Source of the DNA: Onthophagus taurus
Lineage: Eukaryota; Arthropoda; Insecta; Coleoptera; Scarabaeidae
Length of the DNA stretch: 64,000 nucleotides
NCBI RefSeq assembly: GCF_036711975.1
Contig: NC_091966.1
Location: forward strand, 2,797,501-2,861,500
Direction: 5' to 3'
Shown here: piece by piece, positions 36,501-48,616 of the stretch
Position numbering within the stretch: position 1 is the first letter of the stretch
Layout: every line of letters begins with the position of its first letter
Translations under genes and position numbers: made by a program
Notes under the pieces: generated by a model
The model's input: only the letters and a program-made list of their open reading frames with translations
Database searches by the model: none
What the model was told of the DNA's origin: nothing

Positions 36501-39500
36501 TAAATTTGTTTTAAATGAAATTAAAGAAAATATTTGTCCGTGAAGTTATGGTGCAATTTTGCTGATCATAGAAAAGCGACAAAGTAAGATAGAAATGTGA
36601 AATTTTCACTAAATAATAAGAAAACACTCCAACGAACTGCGTAGCAGTAAATTAGTCCATTCCAGTCGAGACATGAACGGTACAAAAGTTAAGTTTTTTG
36701 CTAAATCCGAATCTATGACGTGTACAGGGTGGTTCAAATTCGATGTCCGAATAGGCTAACTCGGAAACTATAAGAGTTAGAAAAAAAGTAGCTTACATGT
36801 CATGATCTCGTTTTTCGAGAAACTGCTAATGCCGAAAACCTCATAGCGCTATCGTCTTTTGTTTTTCCCCTAGAGGCCAAAATTGGAAATATCGTAAAAC
36901 CAGCAAGTGCAATTATCTTCGTTATTATTATAGGTGGAGTATTATAACTAAGACATTATATGGACACTTTTTTATAGAGAATTGGATGACGTAGTCAAAA
37001 AAATTTTTTCGGTTTTAGATTTTGAGATATCATCACAATTTTCGTTTTTTTAAATGGAAACAACCACTGATTATTCGCTTATTAAATTCGTTATTTTTTT
37101 CTGATTACAAAAATATAGGGTTCGACAGGTCTATTTCTTATTGTTTTAGAATAAAGCCAAAAATAAACTTTTTTTTTAAATTTCCATCTAGTGTCATCGA
37201 CGAAATTAAATTTACAGTTTCCTGTAAATTATGGTACTATAACTAAAAATTAAAAAAACAAATTTCTGATGTTTGAAACAAATAAATTTGTTGAAGTATT
37301 TAATTTATATATGTTTTACACAAAAGTTGGAATAGATTGCATTATTTCACATTTTTTATTAATATTTAATATTATTATTAAATGACTTAATAAATTATTG
37401 ATAGATGGCGCTCATATATTTTTCTTTTGAATTCAAATAAACATAGCAACATTTGTTTGTATTCAAAAAGTGTCACTTTAAAAATCCTGTAATAATATTA
37501 AATATTAATAAAAAATGTGAAATAATGCAATCTATTCCAACTTTTGTGTAAAACATATATAAATTAAATAGTTCAACAAATTTATTTGTTTCAAACATCA
37601 GAAATTTGTTTTTTTAATTTTTAGTTATAGTACCATAATTTACAGGAAACTGTAAATTTAATTTCGTCGATGACACTAGATGGAAATTTAAAAAAAAAGT
37701 TTATTTTTGGCTTTATTCTAAAACAATAAGAAATAGACCTGTCGAACCCTATATTTTTGTAATCAGAAAAAAATAACGAATTTAATAAGCGAATAATCAG
37801 TGGTTGTTTCCATTTAAAAAAACGAAAATTGTGATGATATCTCAAAATCTAAAACCGAAAAAATTTTTTTGACTACGTCATCCAATTCTCTATAAAAAAG
37901 TGTCCATATAATGTCTTAGTTATAATACTCCACCTATAATAATAACGAAGATAATTGCACTTGCTGGTTTTACGATATTTCCAATTTTGGCCTCTAGGGG
38001 AAAAACAAAAGACGATAGCGCTATGAGGTTTTCGGCATTAGCAGTTTCTCGAAAAACGAGATCATGACATGTAAGCTACTTTTTTTCTAACTCTTATAGT
38101 TTCCGAGTTAGCCTATTCGGACATCGAATTTGAACCACCCTGTACATCGAAGCACTGCCAGATAGGAATACTTGATTATCGTTTAGACCAGTCTTCTTCA
38201 ACCTTCATCATTGCACGAAACCCTTTTTCGAGATAAGGGAGTTGAGATTTTAGGGATTGATGTGTCGTATTATAATTACATATTACATGTTGTGAACAAG
38301 ATGCGTCTCTGCCTTCGCTCTAAAAACTCTATACAAGAGTAACTAACTTGTGTTTATTCAAACAAAAAGATAAATATAAGCATAGTAACAGATAAATACT
38401 TATAAATAAATAAAGACTTTGTTGTGCTTGTTTATCACTGCACAATTTATCAATATCTGGATGATTCGATGTTAATTGGAGACGCATATCATTTTCAGCA
38501 TCAAGTCGATTTCTGTACATCGTTTTTGTAGCGACGAATCTGGAAAAGGATTTCTCACAGAGATAGGTTGTTACGATTCTTTTACGGTGCGTTTGAACAT
38601 TTCCGGAAATTAATCCAATAATTTTATCCAAAATGGACCAATGCCATCATGTGCAAATGTAGATTTTAATGAGGTGTCGGTACGTATATCTATAAGTTGA
38701 ACTCTTTCCTTAATCGGGAAGGTATCCACACCACTACACTCATTAAAAGGATTTTTAATCCAATTTAAATTATTGCAAGTAGGGGGAAAATATTCTGGTC
38801 GTATACGATATTATTGGTTGCTAAGAAATCGTTTAAATTAGCAAAAGATTCTGTACTATCTTTGGTGATGCATTCCTCCCAAAGCGTAAGTTTAAATTTT
38901 ATCGAGTTTACTTTGCTAGCGACTTTAAAAATTGTAGTATTTGATCCTCGAAGTGAAAGACTAACGTCGTTCAGGTACTAAAATATGTCTGCAAGGTTGG
39001 CTAAATTTTGAAACCAACTAGTGTCATTAAGTTTTCTAGTAAAGTCACAGTTAAAAAGATACGAATTTCATCAAGTAATTCCTAGAATCGAGTCTTACAT
39101 CAGTATGAAGGATTTTTATGTAAGCTTCCAGGTCATCACACAATAGGGTAAATACCCTGGCATTTAGGGGTGTGGATTTGATAAAATTAATCAATTTAAC
39201 GGCACTTCTTGCAGAGCAGTTGGTATCCGTTTAAGAGCGAGAAGATGGCGATGAAGATAGCCTTGATGTTGATTACGCCCTTTACGACACCAACCATACC
39301 TTTGGCTCCATCACTACATATATGATGGCATAAATTCCAAGAAATTGAATATTTTTCAAAGTTTAAGTAAATTAAATATTTCTTCACATGTTGTTTGAGC
39401 TGGAAAAGCTTTACATAAAAGCATATCTTCCTTAAAAGAGGATTCGTGTATGTATCTAACGAAAATTAACAAAATTGCTAATCCAGCCACATCTGTAGAT

Positions 39501-42500
39501 TCATCCATTTGTAAAGTAAAGCCATCTTTAGCGTGTTTCAAACCATTCACTAGTTCCGCTTCGCAGAAATCTGACATGTCTTTAATTCGTCGTGAAATCG
39601 GCGTATCAGATAATAGGACAAGATCAATTTTGCTTGCAAATTTTTCACCAATCATGGATGTGATTAAATCTTTTGCACAAGGTTTAATCAATTTTTCTGC
39701 TATCATATAAACTTTGCCTTGTTTAGCTACCAAGTAATTAAATACGATGCTTTTAGTACATTTTAATTATCATCACGAACATACCTTTTAAAGGTATTCC
39801 TTTTCTGATTTAGTTCAATACATTTTATTTTAAAATATTCGCTTTTACCTTTCAAAGTCTGATGTTTAGTTTCCAAATTACACTTTACCTTTGCAGGATT
39901 TAAACTGCCGTTGTTCACTAGTTGCTCATATATTACACAAAACCCATTTGGCTCATTTTTATCGACAATACAAGTAAATCCAATATTCATAATACTTTCG
40001 TTTTTTTCGGCTTGTTAATCCGGACTTATTTTCTTCTCCACTGTTATCCGTTGGGTTTAATGTTGGCGCAAAACTGGTCGAATAAGAAACTTTGTCAAAA
40101 ACTGTAGCATTGACTCGTGGACTCTCTAAAGCGTTTGAGTGGAATCCTAGGGTTCCGCGGAACGCAGGTTGAAGAACACTGGTTTAGACAAATAAAAGCC
40201 ACATAAAATTGCAATAAACATATATAAAACAAGGAGAGTTTTGCTTTTCTTTGGCGAAGGTTTGCACATTTTATCGCACTTTGTTTCTTTTTTCTCACTG
40301 TTTAAAAATGCACCATGACTTTCGGACACTCTGTATTAAAAGAAAATTTCAATGTTTAAGTATACTATGTAAAAATTATTATTTCTCTAGATTTTGAAGA
40401 ACATATTTCAACATTGAGTTTGTCAACCACTTTGATTGCTTTTTTTAAATTACATCACTTCGGGTCTTCTTTAGATGTTGAGGCATTCATTATATCTTTT
40501 TTAGTTATGTCAACCTCATTCTTTCTTCCATTGGTGCCCTTGTTTCTCCTTGTTTCAATTTCTGACAGTTGCATTATTTGCTTGTTACTGCATCATTTTA
40601 GAAAATTGTTGGATTGGATTGCACTTCTTTTTATTCCATTTTGCAAATGACGTCATTGCTACTCTTACTATTATTCTGTGTCTTTCCGCCTACACAATGT
40701 TCAAACAAATTATCATTACTAAGGTCTTGGGGTTAATTAATAAGGAACATATTAGAAAATGTTGTATAACTGTGTGTGTGTTGTAATTCAGTTTGTTATC
40801 TGCATTTCACTTTTGTCATGAGGACCAAGAATATGAGACCTGAGTACATTTTTCGTGGTGTGGTTGTTCATCTGTAGAGCTTGATCTTTTGTTCCGCGTA
40901 AAGTTGCTTCCCCTTCTTTCTTACATCTTTTCTGAGTTCCCCAGACTACCATTTTACCCGTGAATTCTTTTGAACTGTTCGTCTCGACTAATGTACTATA
41001 AATTTAAGATAATGACAATTTTAATTGCAAAATGTATATTGGAACATCACTTTTCGAAAGATGACCTCATTATCTGCATTTCAACTGTTTTCAAATGAGT
41101 AGTTTTTTGAAAAATTGGAGAATACGGGGCCACAAAATAATCAGAAATGACCTTTTTTTGGTAAATAATGGCGTCCAGTTTAATCGTTATAAACATGATC
41201 AACATTAAAAATAAATCAAATTATCTCACCCGCCTACAAATATGTTGAATTGTTTAGAAATGTTATGGGACATTTCAGTAAACATTAAGGCACAACCTAA
41301 GATTAAACAACATTACAAATACTAAACTCAAGGTAATGTATGCAATACATGAACAACATTCGCAACCTTATCATCCTATTTAGCAATTTCCACACCTTAT
41401 CGGTTCCAGAATTGCAAGTATCATGAACCATCAAGGTTGGAACTGGTTATTCTTCATATTGTTTATGTTAATTAGACAAAATTTTCAAACGTAATGTTTT
41501 CTCCATCGGTTTTAGTTTGTAGATGTAGAAATTTTGGGTTTGTATTATTATAGTTTTGGGAACATAATAAATTCATTGACAATTTTGTCCATGCCATTTT
41601 TTAATTTAATTGTAATAATATTAGTTTTTGTGTCTATCATCAAGTGTTGTTCCTTTATCTCTATACTACTCTATTAATGTCAATGTCCTCACCTATGTGA
41701 TTGATTGAAAAATATGTATGAGCTGAAGATCCAAATAGTTACAGCATAGATTCTTATGGGGTTTAAAATATTATTAAAAGTAGCTAATTTGATTTACAGA
41801 TCTAAACATATTGATTATCTCAATCCAAATGCATTAAATGGAGTTGTAGCTATAAATATATGGAATGAAACTGAGTTGAAAGGTTCCGATTCAAAAAGTA
41901 ACGATTGGTTGGGAAATATACGAATTCCGATAGCATCTATTGCTCATACAGAAAAGGTAAAATTATTATATAAAATTAATTATATGAAATTAAAATATCT
42001 TTTTAAAACCACGTTGTTCCCAAATTTTTAATTTAATTCCTTTTAATTTCAGCTAAGTGGATTCTTTAAAGTAAATTCTCCCTTGCTTTTAAATTATGAA
42101 CACCACATCATTCACATCCAATTAAATATCTGGATGGAACCAAACTTTCCAAAATTCATCTTAGATTTGGTAAAGAATAAATCAATTTATTTCCATATTA
42201 ATAAACGAAAATATTTTTAGGAAACCATCTCAACAAACGAACCAGCATACTTACACAAACACATTTTTAATTGGAATAAAATTTATAATGCAAGTTACCC
42301 TCACCGACAATTCTCATCAATGGTTATTGATTATTATGGAAAAACAATCTGTTTAACCAGATTTATAAAACCATTAGAACCCCCTCAAACGAACGTTTTA
42401 GGCCATTTCGAAACGACTCCCGAACAATGCGCAAGATTTGTCCAATTAATCCCCTTTATTGAATGCAATAAACTTTATAATAACGTATGTTTATGCGTAG

Positions 42501-45500
42501 AGGTAAAAAAGGCGTCAAATTAATTTTAATTAGTTTTAATGCTACTTTTTTTTGGCAGGAAATGTTAAAACTATCTATTGGAACAATTTTAGACCACGCG
42601 ATTACGTTAACATGTTACATAATCGCGTTAAACATTGATGCTTGGCTTTTACTTGGACACGGTGTGCCAAATGGGCAAACAGCTTACGTTTTAATACGTG
42701 AAAACAATATTAATCAAATATTTGATGTGACTACGGGGAATAAGTACGATATAATAGATCCTTTTTGTCCCTTACAAAGAGTATTTTGCGTAATTAATGA
42801 AGAAAATGTAAAAAGAATAATTCATTAAATTAATACAACATATAAAGAAATTTTTTGTTTAGATTTGGGCAAATACGCAAAGGACAAACGATTTAAATCT
42901 AACCCAATTCGATTTTAATAAAAGATCCGATTGGTCGCCGTTATTTAACAATCAAGTTTCGGCTCCTACGAATTCAATTCAAAAGAAGATTATTTATACG
43001 CAAAATAATGTAGCAGAAGAGCTTGAAGTACAATTAGAGAGTAAACTTAAGAAGAAAATTATGAAATATAGAAAGACTGCGAGAACTATTTGGAATCATA
43101 CTTTATCGAATTATTTTAAGCAACACATGGAGAGTTTAGAAGATAATACTATGTATTCAAAGCATGATATTTCTCATTTACGAAATACTGATTATACACA
43201 ACAGGTTTGTACTTTGTTAGCCGTGCGTCTTCAGACCCGAAACTTTCTAGTTCCAGGTCTAGTGTTAGTTCTAGTTTTATACTAATACTGTTACTATGTA
43301 GAACTAACACTATACCTACAACTAGAATCATTTGGGTTTAGCTACACGTCTCTAAAGACGCGTAAACCTGAATGATTATTATAGTTCTAGGTATAGTGTT
43401 AGTTCTAGTTTTACACTTGCACTGTCACTAGAACTAACATTAATAATAATAAACTTTATTGCCCAACAGCGCACCATATTAAGGGCAAAATACAAAAAAT
43501 ATACAAATTATTACAAATTGTACATCAATATAATTACAAGTGAAATTAAAATGCATAAAATACATACCTAAATAATAATACAATCAAATAAAAGAGGCAA
43601 GAAAAGAGACAGAAAATGCAATGTTTATTCTAGCCTACAACTATCGTTCATGTTCGTGATCATATGTGTTATCGGCGCCCTTTTTTTGACATTTGTTCTG
43701 CATAAAGGTGGATAAAAATACAAATGGGACCGAGAATTTATGCGCGGCACCACTATATTCACTCGCGACAACAACCACGCACAGTCGATCTCACCACACA
43801 TCAACTTTTGCAAGAACGAGGCACTTTGGACCATTCTTCTATCCTGCAGAGAAGGAAACTTGTGGCGATGCAGTAGATCTAAGTAGTTCACTCCTCTAGG
43901 CGGATATTGACCATCCATACGATATGACAAAAATTTGAGAAATCGACGCTGGACTTTCTCAACCATTAGTTGTTGTGACGTGTAAATAGGGTACCATATT
44001 ACAGAGGCATACTGGAGGCGAGAGATCACCAGAGCCATAAATAGCGTTTTCAGGGTACCAAAATCAGCAAATCGACCCATGATCCTCAGTATGAAACCCA
44101 AAGTTCTCCAAGCCTGAGAGCACATCTCCTCAATATAGGGCAAGAAAGAAAGTTCTGAGTCAAACAGCACTCCCAGATCCTTCACCGTAGAGACCCTTGT
44201 TAGAGGTATGGAAGCCGCAATATAAACTGTGTCGATTTTATTTAACTTCTTTGTAAATGATATATAAGTACATTTACTGATACTTAAAGAAAGGGCATTG
44301 AAATTGCACCACTTCTGAATAATGTCCAGGTTGTTCTGCAGCATCCTAGAGTCATCCAATGATCTGACCTCCACAAAAATTTTCAAATCATCAGCATAAG
44401 CAAGCACTGGACAGGTAAGCGAGTCTAATAAATCGTTTATATATAGAACAAATAGCAGCGGTCCCAGATTGGATCCTTGAGGAACTCCAGATGTAGGCGA
44501 GTAGCCGTCGGAATAAAATCCATTGTAAAAAACACGACATACTCTATCAGCAAGGTACGATTTCATCAAATTTAATGAATTAGAAGACATACCAAAATAG
44601 CTCAATTTCTGTAGCAACATACTGTGATCAATGCGATCAAAGGCCTTCTCAAAATCGGTATAAACTACGTCGACTTAGAACATTTGAGTTTAGCCGTCAT
44701 AAGAGACGTACGGCTAAAGCCGAATGATTCTAGTTCTTGGTCTAGTGTTAGTCCTATGTTTCGAGTGCGTCATCAGACTAATGCCATTTTGATACATTGT
44801 GATGACATTTTGAGTTTGAACTCCATTGCCGTAATAGTTCTAAACATTTTATTTTTTTTGTCGCCTTTTGGTCACCAGTTGGAAGAACATCCACAAATCG
44901 TTCGTGTAATTAGGAATCGCTGTGTCTTCTGTCTCTCTATCTAGTAACTGCAGTCTACTAACTTAATTTAAATGGATTCGATATTAACGTGATGACGACT
45001 CTTACGGTCCCTCTCTAACAGTGTCAATTTCCATGTCCAAAGATAAATTATGATCGAGCTATTACATCCGCCGCAAGCAATCTCAGCTTTATTCTATTAG
45101 CAGACTAAAATAAAACCAGCGAAAATGTATTTTCTCTTCTCTATGACAAGTTTAAGCTGAGGTTCATAAAATCGAGATATTTAAAGATGAATCATAATTA
45201 AGCTACTGCTGCGAAAATGTATTTTCTCTGGTTGTGACAGATTTAAACTGAGGTTCATAAAATCGAGAAACTTAAAGATGGATCCTAATCAAGCTACTGC
45301 TGCGAAGATATATTTTCTCTGATTATGACAGATTTAAGCTGAGGTTCATACAATCGAGAAACTTAAAGGTGAATCGTAATCATCCTACTACATCGGCCGC
45401 AAGAGAGTTCGGTTTTATTCTATTAGCAGACTAGAATAAAACATCAGTACCTTGTAATAATGTAGCTATTGAATGTAAAACCAGCGAAAATGTATCTTCT

Positions 45501-48500
45501 CTGGTGTTAACAGATTTAAGCTGAGGTTCATATAATCGGCTCCATTTTCTCAATCGAATTTGTGTGGCAGGTGCCGAAGAAAAGGCTTTTGCATTTGCTC
45601 TAGGCGATCAATGTAGATGTGATATTGGGGGTTCCAAACGGTAGATGCATAGTTAAGAACAGATGATACATAAGGAAAATAGAGTGAACAGATACAGGAT
45701 AGATTAGTGAAAGGACAACATGTACGACAAATTCGAGCATCCGGGAGGCCTTGTTAACGATATAATCAGTATGAGCAGAAAATGTAAGTTTGGAGTCAAA
45801 AAGAACGCCAAGATCTCGAACGCACTCAGATTGTTTGAGAGCTAATAAGCTAGCGTTTACGTGTAAATGTGATTTTGCTGCACTTGTCTTGGTTAATATA
45901 ATAGTATATTATTATATGATCATATAATGATGGCTATTATTCCTGAGTGAATAATAGCTCATTATATGCGAGTAGAATACTATACTTTGTCCATGACTAT
46001 TGAAATTGATTCCATAATTAATTTTTTAAATACATTTTTGAATAAAGGTTAAACGTCAATGTGACACAAATTCAATGTTACTAACTGTAACCAACTTCAC
46101 AACAACTTGTCAAAATTAAATGACAGTTTTATAAAACGTCGTTTTCTTTACGAAAATTAATTAATTTATGCTTAAATCATACGAAAAAAGGAATTTGTTT
46201 AGGTTTTTTAATGTCAAACCTTTAGAAACTCTTAAAAAATTGAATTAAATTGACGTTTTCAAATCATAATTATTAGTCTGTCAAGATGGCTACCCGTGGA
46301 TAATGATTATTATTCACCGCTATTATTCACTCCGTGAAAAATGACTACCATTTTGTTTTAGAAAACTCATTCATAAGGTATATATTATAAGGTAGTCGTG
46401 GACAAAGATTATTATTTATACAATACGCCTGTAATCTGTATAAGCTATCCTGCAACTTCACACAGTCATCAAGTGAACTGAAATCGGGGCAAATATTTTG
46501 CTGTCATCGGCATATAAAAGAAATTTTGAGTGGTGAAAGCAGGCATGAATATCATTGTTGAGCCACACTGAAAGTAGGTCTCCGTGTCACAGAATAACGT
46601 TATTCTGTGCCTTTGTCGAGATACAGCCGCAGGCAATAATTGACGCCAATAAAGGGCGTATGAGGTATTAAAACATAATACCAACCTAAACTTTATCACT
46701 TGTGCTTAACTGCATACTCAAGTTTATGGCGTGAATTTCGTATCATTTGTTGATGAAATTACAGAATCTTTGAGCAGCGTCATAAACTGGTCTTGCAATA
46801 CAGCAATATTTCCGATGAGTCTGGAAAAAACTATAGTAAGGCCGATTTATAAGAAAGGAAATAAATCAGACTTTAGAAATTACCGATTCCTAACATTGAA
46901 AAACTTTTTGAGAAGCTTGTCTTGAAGGAACTAAAAGATTACGTTATCAAAAACCAAATACTTAACCAGTCCCAAACCGGTTATATAAAAGGCAGATCTG
47001 TAACCAGAGCAATTTTCCAATTATTAGAACGAATTCAAACTGGAATTAATAACAACGATCTTACCAGTTGTATAGTGATGGACCTAACTAAAGCATTTGA
47101 CAGTGTCCACCATGACATCTTATTGAAGAAGTTGGAAGCTATGGGATACGGAGGGATACGGTGGTCAGGTATGGTCAAACTGGTGCTGAAGTTATTTCAG
47201 ACTTGACAAAGATACTGCGAGGCGTCCCACCAGGATCAATATTGGACTTTTCCACTTTATCCTATACATCAATGATCTTCCAGAAGTGATAGAGGATCTA
47301 CTAATCCTTTTTGCTGATGACTATTAACTACAAAAATTGTGTCTCTGAATGTTGAGCGATAATTGTTAATAGTAAAGGCTTGTGATAATAGTAAATTAGG
47401 CCATCTGGGATGTCGTAGTTAGGAAGTTTGTTTAAAAAAATCCCATGGTCAATCCTGTCAAAAGCTTTGCTGTATTCAGTATCTAAAGCGTCAACTTGGC
47501 TATTGTTGAAAATAGCCATATTGTTCAGGGATTAAAGATGATTTGACATTAAACATAAGCAAATCATAGATAAGGCGTTCAGAATAGATATAGGTCTATA
47601 GTTGATGATTAAATTTTGTGCGTCACTTTTATGAATGGGAAGTATCAGGGCTTTCTTCCATTCGGATGGATAAGTTGCAGTGTTATGGGAAGTTTAAAAA
47701 ATGAACGCCAATGGCTCAGTGAGCACCGATGTACACTAAACGAAAGAATAGGTCTGGACCCGCGCCTGCTTTAGGACTCACATGTGACAATTCACGCGAA
47801 ATGTCGTCGCGAACAAACCAAGGCTCAATACACAAGGAGGAGAACTTGCGGCTGCTTTCTAAGGATCCATCAACAAATACAGAACTGAAATAAATACCCT
47901 GTGGTCTGCCATTTCTTATGAAATTTGAGTTTTATCAGCTTTATTATTACTATCATCTACTGATTTAGGTAAAATAAAGGAAATATTTTAACTTTGCTAG
48001 ATTAGCCAAAATCATGCTTATGGCTGCATTGATCCTGATTTAGAACCTTCATTCAATAACCCACAATCAAAAACTGTGCAATATCTTATGTTATGTGAAA
48101 ATAAAGTATAATTATTAACAATACAATGATCGGTTATTCATTGCAAATGAAAAAGGACATTTTCAAAATATCATTTTTATTAGTTGATAACAGATGGAGC
48201 TATAATAAACACAATAATTACTTTGTGTTAATAAATTCTCAAACTTTCCTCTCTTAAATTGCTAAATAATATGAAAATTAACTTTTGTTAACTTTGCAAT
48301 ATTACAAACCTTAATATTTATAAAAAAAACTGTCAATTTACCACATTTCGTTAAATTTTTTCCAAGAACATTCACTCAGCATTACCAAATTACACAATAT
48401 TTTTTAACATGTTTTTAAAATTCGTTCTAGGTACACGGATTTATAATCAACTTACCTTATTGTAATTCAACGATACTTTTTGAGAAGATAAAGTCGTCTA

Positions 48501-48616
48501 AAGTGTTCAATGTGGATACTCCGAGCAAAGATTTCGTTATTGCCCTGCACTTACATGAATACCCAAATGAAATACTTGCGGTTTGGATCTTGATTGGATT
48601 TGTTTTACCTAGATAA
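33532..48616 (+). CDS. Cc2d2a: CC2D2A, coiled-coil and C2 domain protein of the ciliary transition zone
   Basis: CC2D2A belongs to the MKS/B9 complex at the ciliary transition zone. In insects it would serve sensory neurons and sperm. Exons: 33532-33980, 34035-34154, 34208-35686, 35744-36097, 36148-36489, 41800-41956, 42053-42169, 42221-42484, 42559-42807, 42863-43204 and 48431-48616 (TAA). All are GT-AG and join in frame to 1352 aa; human is about 1620. The first ATG gives MSASKGV; an in-frame GTG upstream is not used. Coiled coil spans roughly 255-420. A C2 domain lies at about 845-965 (IIVEVLSATNIPHKVLV, EGINPNWNQKLMF). A transglutaminase-like, probably inactive, module spans about 1040-1350 (ETTPEQCARFVQLIPFIE, GQTAYVLIRE, DPFCPLQRVFCVINEEN). 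The last residues, HEYPNEILAVWILI, match the family's C-terminus. Intron 5 (5.3 kb) and intron 10 (5.2 kb) are full of transposons. Confidence 0.93.
36725..38142. mobile_element. Long fold-back element, 653 bp arms, in CC2D2A intron 5
   Basis: The left arm 36725-37377 and right arm 37490-38142 are inverted copies around a 112 bp loop. The only difference I found is G versus C near 37296. The arms begin CAGGGTGGTTCAAATTCG and are flanked by TA on both sides (36723-36724 and 38143-38144), the likely target duplication. Each arm encodes the same 74-codon open frame (37022-37246 and its mirror), with no known domain. No transposase is present, so it is non-autonomous. Confidence 0.92.
38189..40181 (-). 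mobile_element. hAT element (ZBED5/FAM200-like transposase), dead
   Basis: The ends are CAGTCTTCTTCAACCTTC and its mirror, GGTTGAAGAACACTG. The perfect 8 bp duplication GTTTAGAC at 38181-38188 and 40182-40189 is exactly what hAT insertion makes. The minus strand encodes, in order, LSDTPISRRIKDMSDFCEAE, DGFTLQMDESTDVAGLAILL, VRYIHESSFKEDMLLC, SWNLCHHICSDGAKGMVG and near the C-terminus TTYLCEKSFSRFVATKTMYR with YRNRLDAENDMRL (dimerisation region). Several frameshifts and stops disable it. Confidence 0.88.
40190..41799. other. CC2D2A intron 5, right part; no gene recognised
   Basis: AT-rich. 40390-40650 on the minus strand has a loose run of coding-like text (ETRRNKGTNGRKNEVDI) that may be decayed transposon protein. 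The rest shows no structure. Confidence 0.3.
43228..43442. repeat. Hexamer-armed hairpin repeat, left part
   Basis: One complete hairpin and parts of two neighbours, with arms such as TTAGTTCTAGTTTTA and AGAACTAACACTATACC and a GTCTCTAAAGAC loop. The array is interrupted by the retrotransposon at 43443 and resumes at 44677. Confidence 0.75.
43443..44676 (-). mobile_element. 5'-truncated non-LTR retrotransposon (jockey/CR1-like)
   Basis: The minus strand encodes TDFEKAFDRIDHSMLLQK, then SGVPQGSNLGPLLFVLYIND, catalytic YADD in LAYADDLKIF, TVKDLGVLFDSELSFLPYI and the C-terminal thumb, ending ...NMNDSCRLE at 43625. The 3' UTR ends AATAAAGTTTATTATTATTA at 43443. The 5' part of the reverse transcriptase, the endonuclease and ORF1 are missing. 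The 331-codon frame from 44620 is uninterrupted, so this is one of the younger insertions. It sits inside a hairpin arm: joining the flanks restores most of the hexamer repeat. Confidence 0.88.
44677..44760. repeat. Hexamer-armed hairpin repeat, right part
   Basis: Continues the repeat broken by the retrotransposon: AGAACATTTGAGTTTAGCCG, an AAGAGACG loop, then GATTCTAGTTCTTGGTCTAG. Confidence 0.75.
45059..45540. repeat. Minisatellite, ~91 bp unit
   Basis: GCGAAAATGTATTTTCTCT or close variants recur at about 45119, 45210, 45301 and 45483, each followed by TTTAAGCTGAGGTTCATA. A second block, CGCAAG...TTTATTCTATTAGCAGACTA, flanks it at 45071 and 45393, about 322 bp apart, hinting at a larger repeated unit. 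Non-coding, in CC2D2A intron 10. Confidence 0.75.
45555..45905 (-). pseudogene. Non-LTR reverse transcriptase fragment
   Basis: The minus strand reads LTKTSAAKSHLHVNASLLAL, then ECVRDLGVLFDSKLTFSAHT and DYIVNKASRMLEFV, the thumb-side block of jockey/CR1-like reverse transcriptases. The catalytic part is absent and stops follow. Confidence 0.65.
45906..46727. other. CC2D2A intron 10; no gene recognised
   Basis: 45900-45960 and 46300-46420 hold related words (TATTATTCACT, GAATAATAGC) that suggest an inverted-repeat element end. No protein was recognised. Confidence 0.3.
46728..47330 (+). pseudogene. Non-LTR reverse transcriptase fragment, plus strand
   Basis: Reads TAIFPMSLEKTIVRPIYKKG, NKSDFRNYRFLTLKNF, then NQILNQSQTGYIKGRSVTRA and SCIVMDLTKAFDSVHHDILL, the standard order of non-LTR reverse transcriptase motifs. 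A frameshift and stops follow, and the sequence dies just at the YADD region (47317-47328). Confidence 0.7.
47331..47900 (-). pseudogene. Non-LTR reverse transcriptase fragment, minus strand
   Basis: On the minus strand, SQVDALDTEYSKAFDRIDHG lies downstream of stop-broken text from the preceding RT region. It abuts the plus-strand fragment at about 47330, so the two fragments come from different insertions in opposite orientation. Confidence 0.6.
47901..48430. other. Last part of CC2D2A intron 10
   Basis: AT-rich; nothing recognised apart from the splice acceptor (TTCTAG) at 48430. Confidence 0.5.

Noticed and set aside
37022..37845. Identical 74-codon ORFs on opposite strands
   Set aside because: They are the two arms of one fold-back; no domain, no start context, short.
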